From Fasciola hepatica (lineage: Eukaryota > Platyhelminthes > Trematoda > Plagiorchiida > Fasciolidae): a DNA stretch of 64,000 nt. Positions 1 to 13,100 of this stretch are shown here, one piece after another. The stretch spans positions 1,984,001 through 2,048,000 of the forward strand of contig CANUEZ040000140.1 in assembly GCA_948099385.1 (NCBI GenBank), written 5' to 3'. The translations under genes and the position numbers were made by a program. The notes under the pieces are model-generated. The model had not been told where the DNA came from, ran no database searches, and saw only the letters and a list, made by a program, of their open reading frames with translations. Each line of letters starts with the position of its first letter. Positions within the stretch are counted from its first letter, which is position 1.

Positions 1-839
1 GGCTCCCATTTGATGTCGGCAAGTAGCAAACAGAAATAAACCTGCTTTCCTATCAATTGCAAACTCATCGTGAATGAAGGTGGGTTAGATAAATTTGTTT
101 TCCGGAATGCGCATCAAATCGTAGCGAGGAATGCTCTAGCAACAGAACGAGGCAAGTGTCAAACCGATCGGACCAGCTAAATGAGAGCCACGACCCAAAG
201 AAGAGATGATGAATATGTCGGAAGCATCCCGCAACACACAAAAAGAGGCATCCGGACTTGTAGACGGGACTCACCGTAAACTCAGGAACCCAGAAAAATA
301 GCCCATGTGAGGGGATACTAATTAAGCCGTCAATCGGATCATTCGGAGCAACCGAACGGAAATGATGGGCAAAAGAATCAACCTAATATTCGCAGACACC
401 TGGCCAGAACGGGGCTAAAATACTCAGGCAGCCGGAGGATCGATTTTATTTCATCGCGGTCTGGAAAAGTAGTTGTATAAACGATTGTGCATGGTTTACC
501 GACTTGACTTGTTTGGCTGGTCAAATACAGGCGTGCCTCGCCGGTCCTGCTTTCTTTGCTACAAAATTCTCCAAATACCATTGTTCTGCCTAGTTTACCC
601 AAACCTCGGGATGGCAGCGTAGTGCACCGGAGTTTAACGGTCTCTCTGCTACTCTGTACAAATGGGACTGTAGCATGTGAAAAAACCACAACTCAGACTC
701 CAGCATAGGCACATTTGTAGTTGGGAAATCGGTTGTTGTTTTCAACCCCAAAACGACCACACTGACCACGACAATGTCCACCTAATTCCCATAACCGTGA
801 AGTTGTCAGCGATCACCATACTCTACAGAATGTGCCCAA
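1..839. other. No recognisable gene or element
   Basis: Open frames here are short, overlap on both strands and show no domain motif I recognise. The right end may belong to the 3' end of the Penelope-like element that follows on the minus strand. No tRNA-like box pair, simple repeat or splice-flanked exon was seen. Confidence 0.5.
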
Positions 840-2030
840 TAACGACTGTGACTATAGCCAGAAGTCTGACTGATTTTGATCGATCACGTGAGCTCCGATA
901 TATCACGTTGAATGCATTTTTTAGGTCGATCGTGTGACCACTATCCGCCAAATGACACCAGTCTTCTCATAGCTCAACCATTATGGATGATGTTTCTTAG
1001 GTTGTTGAATCAGGTATCTATCCGTGAGACCTATGTAGGCTGCATCATATTCGCACTTGAACGAGTATTTACTCGTTCAGGTATTCATGGAAGAAGTCAT
1101 TTTCAGGTAGTTTGTCTTTTACTTGCACGTGCATCACCGCAGAGGTATTGAGCGCCCATCTCGGTTTTATGGCTTGAAATGTTGAGCCTACAGCTACCCT
1201 GAGTGTTCGTATCAGTCGTTCTGTGTGCGGATCCTCTCTGAACGATACTTTCAGGGAACGCGTTTTTTTCGTACGCAGGTAAATCGCTCTGCAGGGATAG
1301 TTGGTTCTGTGTTTTGGATGAACGTCTCGGGATAGCGGTTCTCTTGCGTAGCTTGTTGTACGAAACTCATTTCATCTTCTAGTGTATCTGCTGAGCATAT
1401 TTTTGGGCCCGGAACGCCAGACACCGAATTAAGTTTCGTTTATGGAACAATGGCATGAAACTGAAAATTCGTGTATCGGCCGTTTCATGCCTTCCTATAG
1501 ACCAGCTGCTGGATCGGTCTACACTCTCGTCTGACCATCAATACATTGAGGAAAGCCAGTTTGTTCTCGGTTTTCAATTCAATCGTGAAGTCTAGCAAAT
1601 CATGGACATTGTTAAATTCTACAACCTTACATACCTTACAGTCCTGATCAGAGCTTATAATCCATATATCAATTGCAATGGGCACGACGTCCTAGGATTT
1701 GTTTTCGTTTTCTGTTTTTTAGTCTAGCCATAAAAAATAAGTCCGTTAGCGACGGATCTAGTTGGCGAACCCATGGCGATGTCGTTTCGTTGTTGATAGA
1801 AGAAATTTCTTATCGGCCCGTTGTGTCTGTGACTAATTCATCAAATCAAGCAACAGCTCAGTGGCTAGTGAAACTCCTAACACCCATCTGCTCAAGACTC
1901 GCCAAGTACAGCTGGCGAGATAGTTTTGAATTCATTTCCACCATACAAGGTTTAAACACACATACGTTGCATCATTGTTCACAAACGTCCCTCTGTTGGA
2001 AGTCGTGTACCTTTGATGTGCATACGTAAA
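840..2030 (-). mobile_element. Decayed Penelope-like retroelement (RT end plus GIY-YIG endonuclease)
   Basis: Reading the minus strand across several frameshifts gives the C-terminal half of a Penelope-like polyprotein. Around 1850-1700 a stretch resembles the 'AMGSPLSPLLADLFM' segment of the reverse transcriptase. At 1560-1490 there is a LAFLNVLMVRR and QLVYRKA pattern, matching the family's 'LPFLDVLV.R...VYRKPT'. Near 1060-990 CEYDAAYIGLTDRYL fits the YIG and Arg positions of a GIY-YIG endonuclease, and near 930 the text SGHTIDLKNAFNVIYRS fits the end of that domain. Penelope-like elements encode one protein in which RT and endonuclease drive integration. Multiple stops and frameshifts show this copy is dead. 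The N-terminal RT part was not found; borders are approximate. Confidence 0.68.
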
Positions 2031-3690
2031 TGCGTCCAGCATAGGTTCGGTGGTAGACAGTAATCCACTGTCGTCCGGCTCCTTACCATACCTAACATAT
2101 TGGGACTTTATTTGGTTCTCCACTCCAAGTTTCAGGGTTTGGTTACCGGTTATCCCTAATAATGCAGTGGGCCATTTTGACTGTGGTTATCTCCCTTCCA
2201 CTGCACTCATGCGGAAGCATGTAATAAAACAAATAATCTCGACAGAAACGTTACTCGTTTAATGTTCAGTTCCTATTTAAATGGTGCTTCTACATAACCG
2301 ATTGTCCCTGCCGAGCCGTCTATCTGCGCAGGGTGTTGTTTTTAATATAACTATAAACATGAAACTGCTCAAGCTGCAGAGTTATCGGCGACTTACAAAA
2401 CATATCCTACCAAGGGGTAAGAATATCACAAAAGATAAATCTCAACAGATAGAAATGCGCCCGTGATCAAGAGCCTGAGATCAACACGTCAGTTCGGACC
2501 ATTTAGATAAACGCTGCAAGGATGATGCACAGAAGGATAATCCCAACGCGCATGGCTCAAACAGACTCGCGATATGTGCGTGATAGAATGCCCCACAAAA
2601 CTTTTAATCGTCTGGCTTGGTCAGTGCAACCATCTTCTAAACCTTGCATTATCTTTACTACTGTGTTCGTGGACCTTTATGCGGCCCTCGACTGTCTCAA
2701 AAATAGACCTCGGTATGGAATTCATCGTTGAGTGATAAAGCATCAGCTGATCACTCATGCACTTTGGAACAAGGTTTGACATTATTATTGCTCCCGCAAA
2801 GCTATGGCTTCGAGAATGAATCGTGAATCGGAATTAATACTCACTCTGACCTGCGCATGCTCACATGGCTATGTGTTAACTTTCAGCTAATACTTCCATT
2901 GATTGACAAGAACAGCAATGGAATCGTGCATTTTGGATGTCGAATGTCAATCGGTTTTCGCAATTAATCAGTTATCGAGACCGGATTCTACTTTTTCGGA
3001 ATGTTCAGTTGATAGTCTGTTTAAAGGTCTAAATAGCATCAATTATTCGAAGTCCTTTTATTATGCTTAATTCAATGGCTCACGAAATCATTGCGTAACC
3101 AAAGCCTCAAAATGCTCTCCGTTGTAATGGCTACAGTTGGGTCAAATTATGTGATCCTGTGCTATCCACTTCACTCAACAGACCTGCTTTGGCTGCATGG
3201 CTGCGATTGACCGTCTTCAGTCCTGTGATTGAATTGAATGGTATTGATGGTAAAGAAATTGTGGGGTCCAGTGGTTTCCCCTATTGCTCTTCTCGACCAG
3301 GAACGCAAAACCACATTTATGAGTAAAGCAGCTGGTTTTACAATTGAGAGGGATGGAACAGAGAGGGAATACATGCTTGTTTTCGTCGTGCAGTCTGCGT
3401 CTACCGTCTGCTGCGCGCATCATTCAGATAAAGAGGAAGCACAGCGCTTTGTACTTTGTGAAATACTGGTCGATTTCGCATTAACTTTATATTCCTCTTT
3501 TTTCAATTTGAATTTGAGAAGAAGAGTTGACTGCATAACCACCAAAGAGTTCATGGTACTTTTGAGGATAATATGGAAATGTAACTCTGAGATTCGGATT
3601 AACAATAGCGATAACCTTTTATCCCTTAAAATGTCAGTTGTGGAAGTGGGAAGGGCGAGAAAGGTACTGTCTGCATGCCACGTCGATGAT
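2031..3690. other. Unassigned DNA, including a 194-codon open frame
   Basis: The only long frame is plus-strand 3238-3822. It has no recognised domain, its C-terminal part is antisense to a tRNA-like repeat head at 3691-3750, and no clear splice sites or start context mark it as an exon. I do not call it a gene. The rest holds only short overlapping frames. Confidence 0.45.
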
Positions 3691-3750
3691 GGGGCACGAA
3701 CCCTGTCCTTGGGCCCTTTACCGAAGGCCAGATACCACTCGACCACTGAA
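3691..3750 (-). repeat. tRNA-like SINE head
   Basis: On the minus strand an A-box-like TGGTCGAGTGG (3735-3745) lies about 32 nt before a B-box-like GGGTTCGTGCCCC (3691-3703). That is the spacing of an internal pol III promoter in a tRNA. The D-arm can pair, but the acceptor and anticodon arms are poor, so this reads as a tRNA-derived SINE head and not a working tRNA. It sits just upstream of the first visible exon of the USP8-like gene. Confidence 0.4.
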
Positions 3751-3974
3751 GATCAGAGTGATCTGATCCTGAAAGGAACTGAACCTTCTATGCATGTTGC
3801 AACTATGAACCAGCCAGATTGAGCTCCGTGGGACTGTCGTGTAAGCTATTCATTGTATATCCTTTTCACTTCATTTGGTCGTGGTCTTAAATGTGGTTTC
3901 GTGTTCTGCTACTGTCATTCTTATTTATTCTACTTTCCTTCAAACGGCCATATCCATCACTTTCTGTGATTCAG

Positions 3975-4118
3975 GCTCGCAAAGGATCCTTGGCAGTCAC
4001 ACAGTCCGGTGAACAAGTCGATGAGGATAACGAAAATTTGAATCCACAACAAAGAGCTGCTCTGGCCTGGGAGCGCCATCTTGGTGCGAATAAATCTGTG
4101 ATTGTCAGCTCGTTTCAA
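3975..4118 (+). CDS. USP8-like exon 1 of those visible
   Basis: The exon follows a TGATTCAG acceptor and ends at a GTACGC donor. It is 48 codons long and phase 0 at both ends. It contains RAALAWERHLGANKSVIV, which matches the USP8 stretch just before the 'FQGQFKSTVQC' zinc-ribbon strand. An upstream partner exon carrying the Cys box and the QQDxQE box was looked for between 1 and 3974 and not seen. Confidence 0.82.
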
Positions 4119-7100
4119 GTACGCTTAGAGTGCTTCTTTTTGTTGTTCAATTTATGAGTAGGTATATACAGATTTGTTGTGCATTTTTGTTGCAGTTTCA
4201 TCGATAAAGTGTGCAGGCTACGTATTTTGCGCTGGAATGCGTTGGAGCTCCGTTGTTACGGCGTTATCGTTCGGTTTATTCTTGTGTTCGTCTGTAATTT
4301 TTGAATCAGTGACGTACTTCACATTGATCGCATCCCTCATTCAGCCGGGTTGTACCTGTTCATCTAGGAATTTTATTTCATGTCCTTCTAACCATTCAGT
4401 ACTCTTTGTAAACTCACCCTACACCAGTGACGGAACTTATTTACTTCTGTTTCCTGTATGCGTCTCCAATCACATCTTACAACCGGCGGTTGTCAAACAG
4501 TCACCATGGCGAACCTTATATCTAGAGGTCCTAGGTTCAAATTTTGCCACCGCCGGTCACTTCGTCGTTCAACAGCCCTTCAATAGTCACGGACACCTTT
4601 CAGAAATATTGTATATTCTTTCTTATAATAAATAAAAGGGAATTATAGAAAGTTACTATTATTGCAGTCAAATCACTATTACTATTATTATTTGATATTA
4701 TTATTGATATTATTACTGTTAATGTTACGAATCTCGATTACACTATCATGGAACTTACACCCAGTCTAATAATATTACCGGAATTTCAAGGCGCAGGTTT
4801 TCGCCTGGTGTTTCGTGTAGAAAAAAGAAATCGTATGCTTCTCTTTTTGCAATACAATTCTGTTGAGCACGTGGTAATTCACATTACTTGGCGGTACATG
4901 TATCATTTGGGAGACGTGGATGCGAAAGCAATTTTTCGGCGCCCCGTTTTGTTGTCCTCATGTCCAGTCGTACGATATAACGAAGTGAGTCGTCAAGTTT
5001 GTCACCGAGTGATAGACAGATTGCAGTTACTCACAGAGTGTTAGGTACGAGGGGAACCGTTAGAGACGTTCTGCCAGACAGTTACCACTATTCTTCATTG
5101 ACAGAGTGACGGAGTCAAGAGTGTTAATCATGCCGTATCAACACTTAAAATACCACTGAAAATCATGGTAACACTACCGTTCAGCTGCATCATCTGACCT
5201 GTTAAGAACCAATAATTTCTTATGTGGGGTCTACTATCGACTGTAAACCCACTTTTTTGTCCGCCGTAACCAGAATGCCACCTGATTGCAAACATTTCCG
5301 AACAACGTTGCGTCACGGGATACATCAAACACTTATATATAACATATCACTCGGTGCATCGTTCTTTTTCTATTCACCTTGAACCGAACTCGGTTCGGAT
5401 AAAGTATTCTTTTTTCTTTTATGCGACTATCTCCTACTAGAGGATAAGTCGGCTCCATGCATATCGCTTATCATAGTTGACCATGTGCGGCGGCCGGAAG
5501 CAAGTTCGGTGCAGTTCGTGATCTAGTTTTTCTTCCGTTGACAGTCACCATAGACCGACTGTAAACCTAAGCATTCTACGTCCTTCTCGACAGTGTTAAT
5601 CTAAGTTTTGAGCTGGCCATCGAGGACAGGATCGAGATGGAGTGTGTGTTTGGCTGTTTTAGGATATGTCCCAGCCACCGCAGTCGACAACATTGGAGGA
5701 CGATAGGGAGTTCTTTAGCTTCAAAGCGTCGTCTCTTAACTTCATTGTTGGATACTCTGTGGCGCTGATTTACTTTTAAGATACGTAGCAAGCAAAAGTA
5801 ACCGGATACCTCCAGCCTTCTAGCTTCCTCGGTTCTCAGTGGCTAGTTTTCGCAACCGTAACTGGGCACAAGCGGCATGGTGATACGCACCTTGGTCCTA
5901 AGGTTCATTTCACTACGGGTCCACAACAACCTTCGTAGCTGGAGAAATGCTTTCTGAGTATTGTCTATCTGAAGAAATACTTCATCCTTCGCCTAACTGG
6001 AAGCAGTGTAAAGCCTACATACTCCAATGATGGAACACACTCGATCGGTTGGTCTTTGATGGACTGTAGTTGAGCTGGTGGCCCTAGGTAAGTTGACATA
6101 ACTGTAGATTTAATGATGTTTACTTCGAGCCCGATGTACTTTGAAAGGAAATTGATTCGATCAAGGACTGGCCGAAGCGTGGCAGGGGAGTACGCTAGCA
6201 AGATAATGTCATCCGCGAACTCTTCGTCTGAGATGTGCACCTCTTGACTCAGCTGGGTACCAGGAGTCAGTCATTGTCTGTCTCATTGTTCAGTTGGATG
6301 CGTATTTAAGCAGCACCCGTGAAAGAGAGCAGTAAGTGTGAACCCCGAGGATTCTTCACCATACATACGGACTCGCGCCTTAGTAGACGAATAGTATCCT
6401 CTCAGAAGTCTTGTGAGTCTATCGGACATCCCGTTGGATTCCATTATCGCCCAGAGACAGGTCTCAAGGCGTGTGGATAGATGGATTCTGAAGCGTGCAC
6501 GAACAAGAAGGTGGTGTGTCATTTCCCGTCGTTGCGCCGCGGTACGCTCGATAGCCCTCCACATAAGAAGCCCAGCGGGACCTCGCTATGAAATGCTCGG
6601 TTTGATGCAAAGTGCGACCGACGTTGGAGTACCGCGTCGGTATCTGCTTTTTCCAGGGTGCTGGAAGAGTATGCTGCAAACGGCTATTTTGTTAGAGTCG
6701 GCCAGAAAATTCGAGCGGTCGCCATTTCCCCAGGACGTGCCGCGTAACTCATCCGACGGACATGTACGAGCGTTCCTGTTTTAGGGGATGAGCAGAATGT
6801 CACGTTTCTGCACCCGGATGATTAACTCCTAGAGCTTATCGTGGAATTCGTTTTCGTTTCATTGTTCGCCGCGTTAGTCGGGGCATAGACCGCAGTCACC
6901 GTCAATTTCTACGGAAGCCTTTGAAACTTGCCAGAGCAGGTCTTGCGGAAATCGGTTCGCAATCGAACCTTGAGCTGTTATCTTTATTAGTAACGGCAAA
7001 TGTGACGCTGTGGCACCCGGAATTGCCCATCAGGCCGTTATTCCACAGCCACGAAGCTATCTGCGCTCCTGAAACGTTTGCGCCGAGTGCCGGAGTTGGG

Positions 7101-10100
7101 TAGGCGGTGAGCTATGTCGATGTTGTTGTGGAGTGTCCTCATTGTGAGACTTTGGCTACCCACCTCTAACAGTGTCTGTACATCCCAGTAAGCTGTATAG
7201 GCCTGTTTCCTACAGTTGACTATTCCAGCTTGTTGTTTTGACACCTCGACCGCTGGAGCACGAGGCGCGTTGTTTGCTATGGATGCCGTAGCATGATCAG
7301 AGTGCATATTTTCAAAATTATTCATCACAATTCTCGGGAATATGGTACGAGATGGTGTCCTCAACACTGTTCGGGACTGTTATACTACTTGGCCGCCCAG
7401 TCCGGAGTAGGAAGTAACTTGAGGCTATCTCATCCGGCGTTTTTGTTCGAGGATGCAACTCCAGCCTTTGCACACCCAAATGCAGCCTGCAAGGCAGCAG
7501 AATTATTCTCGAGAATCCGGTGACTTATTTGCGGCTCACTGGACTTCGGGAAAAACCTTGCCGGATAGATGGATCACGAAAAGGGGCTGTGATCATATTT
7601 AGTGGTGAGTCGCACTCGCCACATCGCAGTACTGTCCACAGACCTATACGGTGTTTTATGATGGAAAACGCTTGTCAGGCAGAAACCCACCACATCCTCA
7701 ATCACTGCCACTAATCTTCCTTGACCGTTTATTTGGTGACCCTAGGTTTACGTTATTCAGGGCAAACCACAGACCCGCTGTCCACGACCCGAAGGCGCGC
7801 TCTGCTCTGGTGTACCCAGTTAATCATTTACTTCAGTCCATATCCACGTAGCACGAAATGGGGCTGAAATACAGAGTAAGAGATCGCTAGCTTGATATAC
7901 ATTCCATCTTGCTATCCGGGCTGGCTCTCAACGGTTTGCTTTCCGTCAACGCTGTATGATGTGTCGCGGTTCCACCACGAACTTTAAACCTGAACTACTT
8001 TTCATACATGGCGGTCGATCCTCTTTGGTGAATGTCTTCACAGTAAAAGCCCGAATGAAATTAGACCAATTCGCTTTCGGATTTCTCCGATGCAACATCT
8101 CTATTCCTTCCTCCCCATATTTTTTGCCAGGGTCAGCTGTTGTCCACCATCAGGTGTCGGCGCTGTGACAAACGTTCCTCGAAATTCGACGCTTTCATGT
8201 GCCTTTCTTTACCGTTACCTGATTTATCCGCGTGTACTCTTCAGGTAAGTTATTACGTCTTTATATTCACGAATAGCAAATACAAGCTTGTGCTGTTCTC
8301 TTCATTTTGGCGAAGGTTTTTTTGCTTATGGAAGTTCATGGGCATTTTCGTTATGCTTAACGGTCTATTCGTAGTCAAAGCGCAGTTCGATTTTATTGCT
8401 TCGTCATTGTTTGGTCTGCTGTGATTTTCCCTGGATTATTCGAGTTTATTACTCCGTCCGTTTGTATTTCCTTCTAAACGCCCAGATATATGCGTATGCA
8501 AAGGTTCATGACAATTGCGCGAGTTTCGATTAATCTCGGTAAACCGTGAAAACCGTATAGAACACGGGATGATAGCGGGCAAGCGGTGGGGTTATTTTGT
8601 ATAATCTTTCTCGGATTATGCATTTCCGATAATTTTTTTTTTCGAGATGAATAAACCAGCCTTATTTAAGAAAACTGCGTATTTTCAAAGTTGTCAATCA
8701 ACTCTCTCAACTTACTATTCCAATACAAATGAAAACAAAATTGGCGGGATTCTTGGCCGATCTTCCACCGTGATTCATCGAGGAGAATCCTAGTTGATCT
8801 TGGTTTAGCTGTGACCTTTTTTTCTTAAGAATGGGCTCACAGAAGAACGCAAATTGAGGTAACATCAGGAAAACCAACAATCCGAGATGCGATCAACAGT
8901 CTTCAAAACAGTTGAGTGTTTTTTGTTTACTCATCCACTTGATGGTACGTCTTTTTTGTCTGGCGATAATCTTAAGCTTCGGACTCACTTGCCTGGAAAT
9001 TCATGGCTACGAGGTGCTCAAAAATAACGAAATACTTGGTACTTAGTATACGTAATGTACCTTCGACGCGAAATAATCCTGGGAGCCTAGTAGTAAAATG
9101 TGTGCGTGTGTATGACTCACGACTCCGGTTTGAAATTAGGTGGATACGAATTATGGTTAATGATTCTTAACATACCGTATACAAAAAATATATACAGTGG
9201 TTTCATGATTCTCATTCTTAAGCTGAAAATTCATATTATAGCAGCTTCAAACCTACCTGTACTTAGGGTAATATACTCAAAGGGTAGAAAGTCTTTACCT
9301 GATTTTCTAACCTAATGTAACTGCAAATACAAGCGGGAAATGCTACGATGCCTGATCGGCTACTTCGTTTTACCTGAGACGACGAAAATCACTAGGTTTC
9401 GGAGTTTTCCGGTTTGTCTGTTGTACATTTTTGAACACTGGTGCGTATCTCTTTTCTAGGCATTCTGTTATGCATCCATTATGTTTCAAATACGATTTGT
9501 GGTAATTTACAAAAAATGAACTAGATCCCCGACTAACAGAACAACTAAACGAAATATTTATCCGAATCTTAACCTATGAGAAAATGACATGGGACGCCAC
9601 GATGTTCGAGCCAGCTTATGTATTCTTCTAACCCATAAACAATCAACACGGAATGCTCCGCCACTTCTGTAGTTGTACTGATTGGAATACCTTATCAGCA
9701 ATACCGAGGTTTGTCGCACAATGTTAGATCATCATCATCATCATCATCGTACAGCGTTAAACAGTAGGGCAAGCCCCACTGACCACTGCCTTTCTCACCA
9801 TGTTGCACGTTGAATTAAAAAGTATGAATATACAAGATGGACAGGGAGTGGACCTACATGGGTGGGAAAAGAAAAGAATGCCCTAGTAGCCAACACACGG
9901 AATACACAGTCTAACTGTACAGACGTACACCGATCAAACATTCTGATTCGATAGAAAGTGACAACACGATCTCCACTGTTCGCGGTTCGCAGCCATATCC
10001 TTCAGTGTCTCCAGCCCACTGGTAGACGGATCTTTTGGACCCCAACCACGAAGACGTGAAGCACCTACTTTTCCTAAGTCTGCTGTATATTTTCGCTTTC

Positions 10101-13100
10101 CTCGCTGCCACGTCATCTGTTGACCTCCACGTGGTCTCTTCCACTTCCTAGGAGGAATGGAGAATAGGACACGGTACGGTAGACGTGTGTTAGATATACA
10201 AAACAAACCACTGTATGAGACTCCAATCCGCTTCAAGTTATGGTATTTGGGGCATGTGTTACGCACGTACTGGAAGAGGCTTTTTCGGCCTGCAATGTTC
10301 ACTAAGTCAGCAGCAGTTAGAACATCAGTGAGGGTTGCCCGTCTATGATGTGGAGGCAAGGTACAAAAACGCTGATCAGTGAGCTTGATTCTGTAAGGCA
10401 CGACAGGCTTCCTGGTTAGGGTTCAACACATACACCCACTCATTCGTTCGAGGCATTGGAGGGTCAAGTGCTACGACCAAGGGGCTCTTGTACTCATGCG
10501 ATTTCCTGATCTATACTTATGACAATTATCGGTGGGGATTTTTTCCTCTTCTCGGTGGTTGCTTTGATTTTCGAATAAGGTACCTGTCCGGAGTTAGTGA
10601 CCGGAAGTGTTGCATCCTGTGTGAATAGTTAGTTTTTTCGAGCTAAACTGGTTTCGTGAATCATCATGTAGTTGGGGGAACGGGACTGAAGGCAACGAGC
10701 TAATGGTCACAATGGCTAGTCGATGTGTAACTAGCCTTTTTTATGACGAGAATTAGTTTCATTTACGGCCTACTGAATTTTATTGCATAATTTTCACCAC
10801 TCGCTCCCTTCCCCATCCCCTGTTGATCGGCTTGAAAAGACATGTATGACCATGTTTGGCAATCCGGAGCAAATGGAAGACCAGTGGTTCTGTCCCCGTT
10901 GTAAACGTCGAACTGATGCCACAAAAAGCCTGACGGTGTGGCGTTTACCGACCTATTTGATCATTCACTTGAAGCGGTATGTCAGATCGCATTTATTTTC
11001 CTTGCTGTTGATCTCAATCACCTCATCCTTTTCCTACACACCAAAGTAATCAGAATGTTCAGACGGTGTGTGTACTGTATTTTCAGGTTTCGATATCAAG
11101 AAGGAAGTTGGAGAAAATCAACTATCTATGTGAACTTCCCCGTGGACGATTACACTCCCCAACTGGACAAAGGGATTTACTCACTGTATGGAGTCATTGT
11201 GAGTTTCAGGTGAATTCATTTCAGTTTTTTTATTCGGAGTAGATTTGATGACTGGCTGTTTGAATGGTGTTTTATTCCTTGCTTGGGCACAAATATGGTA
11301 ACCATGAGGAATCACTGATCTTTCAGGGAGTATCGACAACCTTGACTTTGAGACTGATTTTGTGGTATGCAGAGTCGGTGATCTTGCGCGGTAGATTGCA
11401 CTTGTTTGATCTGAAATCACTAAAACACGGAAAACTGTATGAGCCCAGTTCAATAAAGGTCTCACTGAATTCCCGCATTTACCTTGGCCGAACACAAATA
11501 TGGTGACCTATAGCCACACTCTAAAATTGTGGAGCCACATAGGGTTCCAACGTTCCGGGTGTGATAGCGCTCCAACTAATGGAAAAGTGCCGTCTGCCAA
11601 TCAAGCTCTTCATGTTAGCTGTTGGTGTTCTAACAGGGCAACTCGATTTCGTCGTGGGCTCATTCGAGCACAATCTGGTGATTTCACTAGTAACTATTGC
11701 AGATTGTGTGGTGTTGTATCTCACTTACCTTCTGCAATTTCATGCGGCTAAATACTGCTTGAGGATAAGGTGGCTTCATCGATATATCCATGATATCTCT
11801 TGGGAATAAGGTATGAAGTGGTTTCCCCAGCGTCACTCGGCTTTTTGTTTGAGGTAGCACCCTCTAATCCATGAACAACTAAGTTCTGTCTGTTAGGGAA
11901 CGGGAAGTTCCTGTCTTATCAGCCGGTGACTGATTCAGTGGTTCATGCGCCTTTTGGACAGTAGTGATCCAGTGGAGGATGCCTGTTGTGTTCGTCCTGA
12001 ACAGTCGTGTGCTCACACACACGCACGCTTGGTCTGAACCCCATGCAATCATAGAAATACGTCTGCAGTTGTACGCACACGTGCACAGTTGACGTTTGTC
12101 GTGCTTCATCTCGGACAGCACTGACTAATCAAATTGTACCACGTGTTGCACGACCTTGCACGGTCCAATCCTGTTGTAGTTATCTACACTTTCGATTGCC
12201 TACATCGCCGACTCACGTACTTGCATACGTGTTTACGTTTTATTTGCTTGTCTGTACTTGCGTTTACCGTATGATGCTGCCGAACACGCGTTCAACCGTA
12301 CAAGTGTGCCTGCCTGATTACTGAATTTGGGGCACAACAATGTCCATTGCGTCCTAGTGAATCTTGTCCCACACACCATAGCTGGCTAAAAGGCACTAAT
12401 CGTAGTTGGTGATGGGTCATGTTCATCTACGTCACTTTGCTGTCTACGGGCTTGTGTTGCTTGCTTGTAAGGGGCTCGCTACGCACTCTAGCAACACGAC
12501 TGATCTTCCGTAACAGCTTATTCGGTGAGCTGTCGCTCACTTATTTGGGGCTAACCATTGCCGTGGCCGCTACCCTATCCGTGCCCGGTGACACTCAAAC
12601 ATGATCTGCCTCACCAACAGGTGTCGCGTCGCACAATGTCTATAAAGATTTTGCTACCACGGTGCATGTAGCCCATAGATCGCATTAGGACACGTGCCAG
12701 CGTTGCACAGTTATATTTCGGAATTGTGTCAAAGGTATTTGTTCGATTCGGTTTCATCTGGAATCCCAACGATCGAATCAACCAGCGCACTGCGTGCTGC
12801 TCGTCTGCATATGACTCCAGGATATGAGGACAATATGGCTTACATGAACCTACCGATACTTTGACTGTGGCTAACGGTCTCGCTAGCTATATTTCACAGA
12901 ATTAAGCAATTGCGCGGCGACCCATAGACGGAATCAGACCTCGCAACGCCGATCAACTCGAAGTTGACGAAGACCCACCCAGTCTACCGGAAGTAGCTTT
13001 TGCCATCGAGGAAATAGAAAACAGGAAATTCCCCAGTGGGGACGGCATCCTATGTGCGGTATGCAAGGTCGGTTTCCTAACTCTGTTATGTCCTCTAACT

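Noticed and set aside
3238..3822. Longest non-element plus-strand open frame (194 codons), with a segment DKEEAQRFVLCEIL faintly like the USP 'QDAQEF' box
   Set aside because: The similarity is only a few residues, the phase does not lead into the exon at 3975, and the C-terminal part is antisense to a tRNA-like repeat.
9728..9748. ATC repeat considered as a coding poly-His or an independent microsatellite
   Set aside because: It sits at the 3' terminus of an RTE copy and is explained as its tail.
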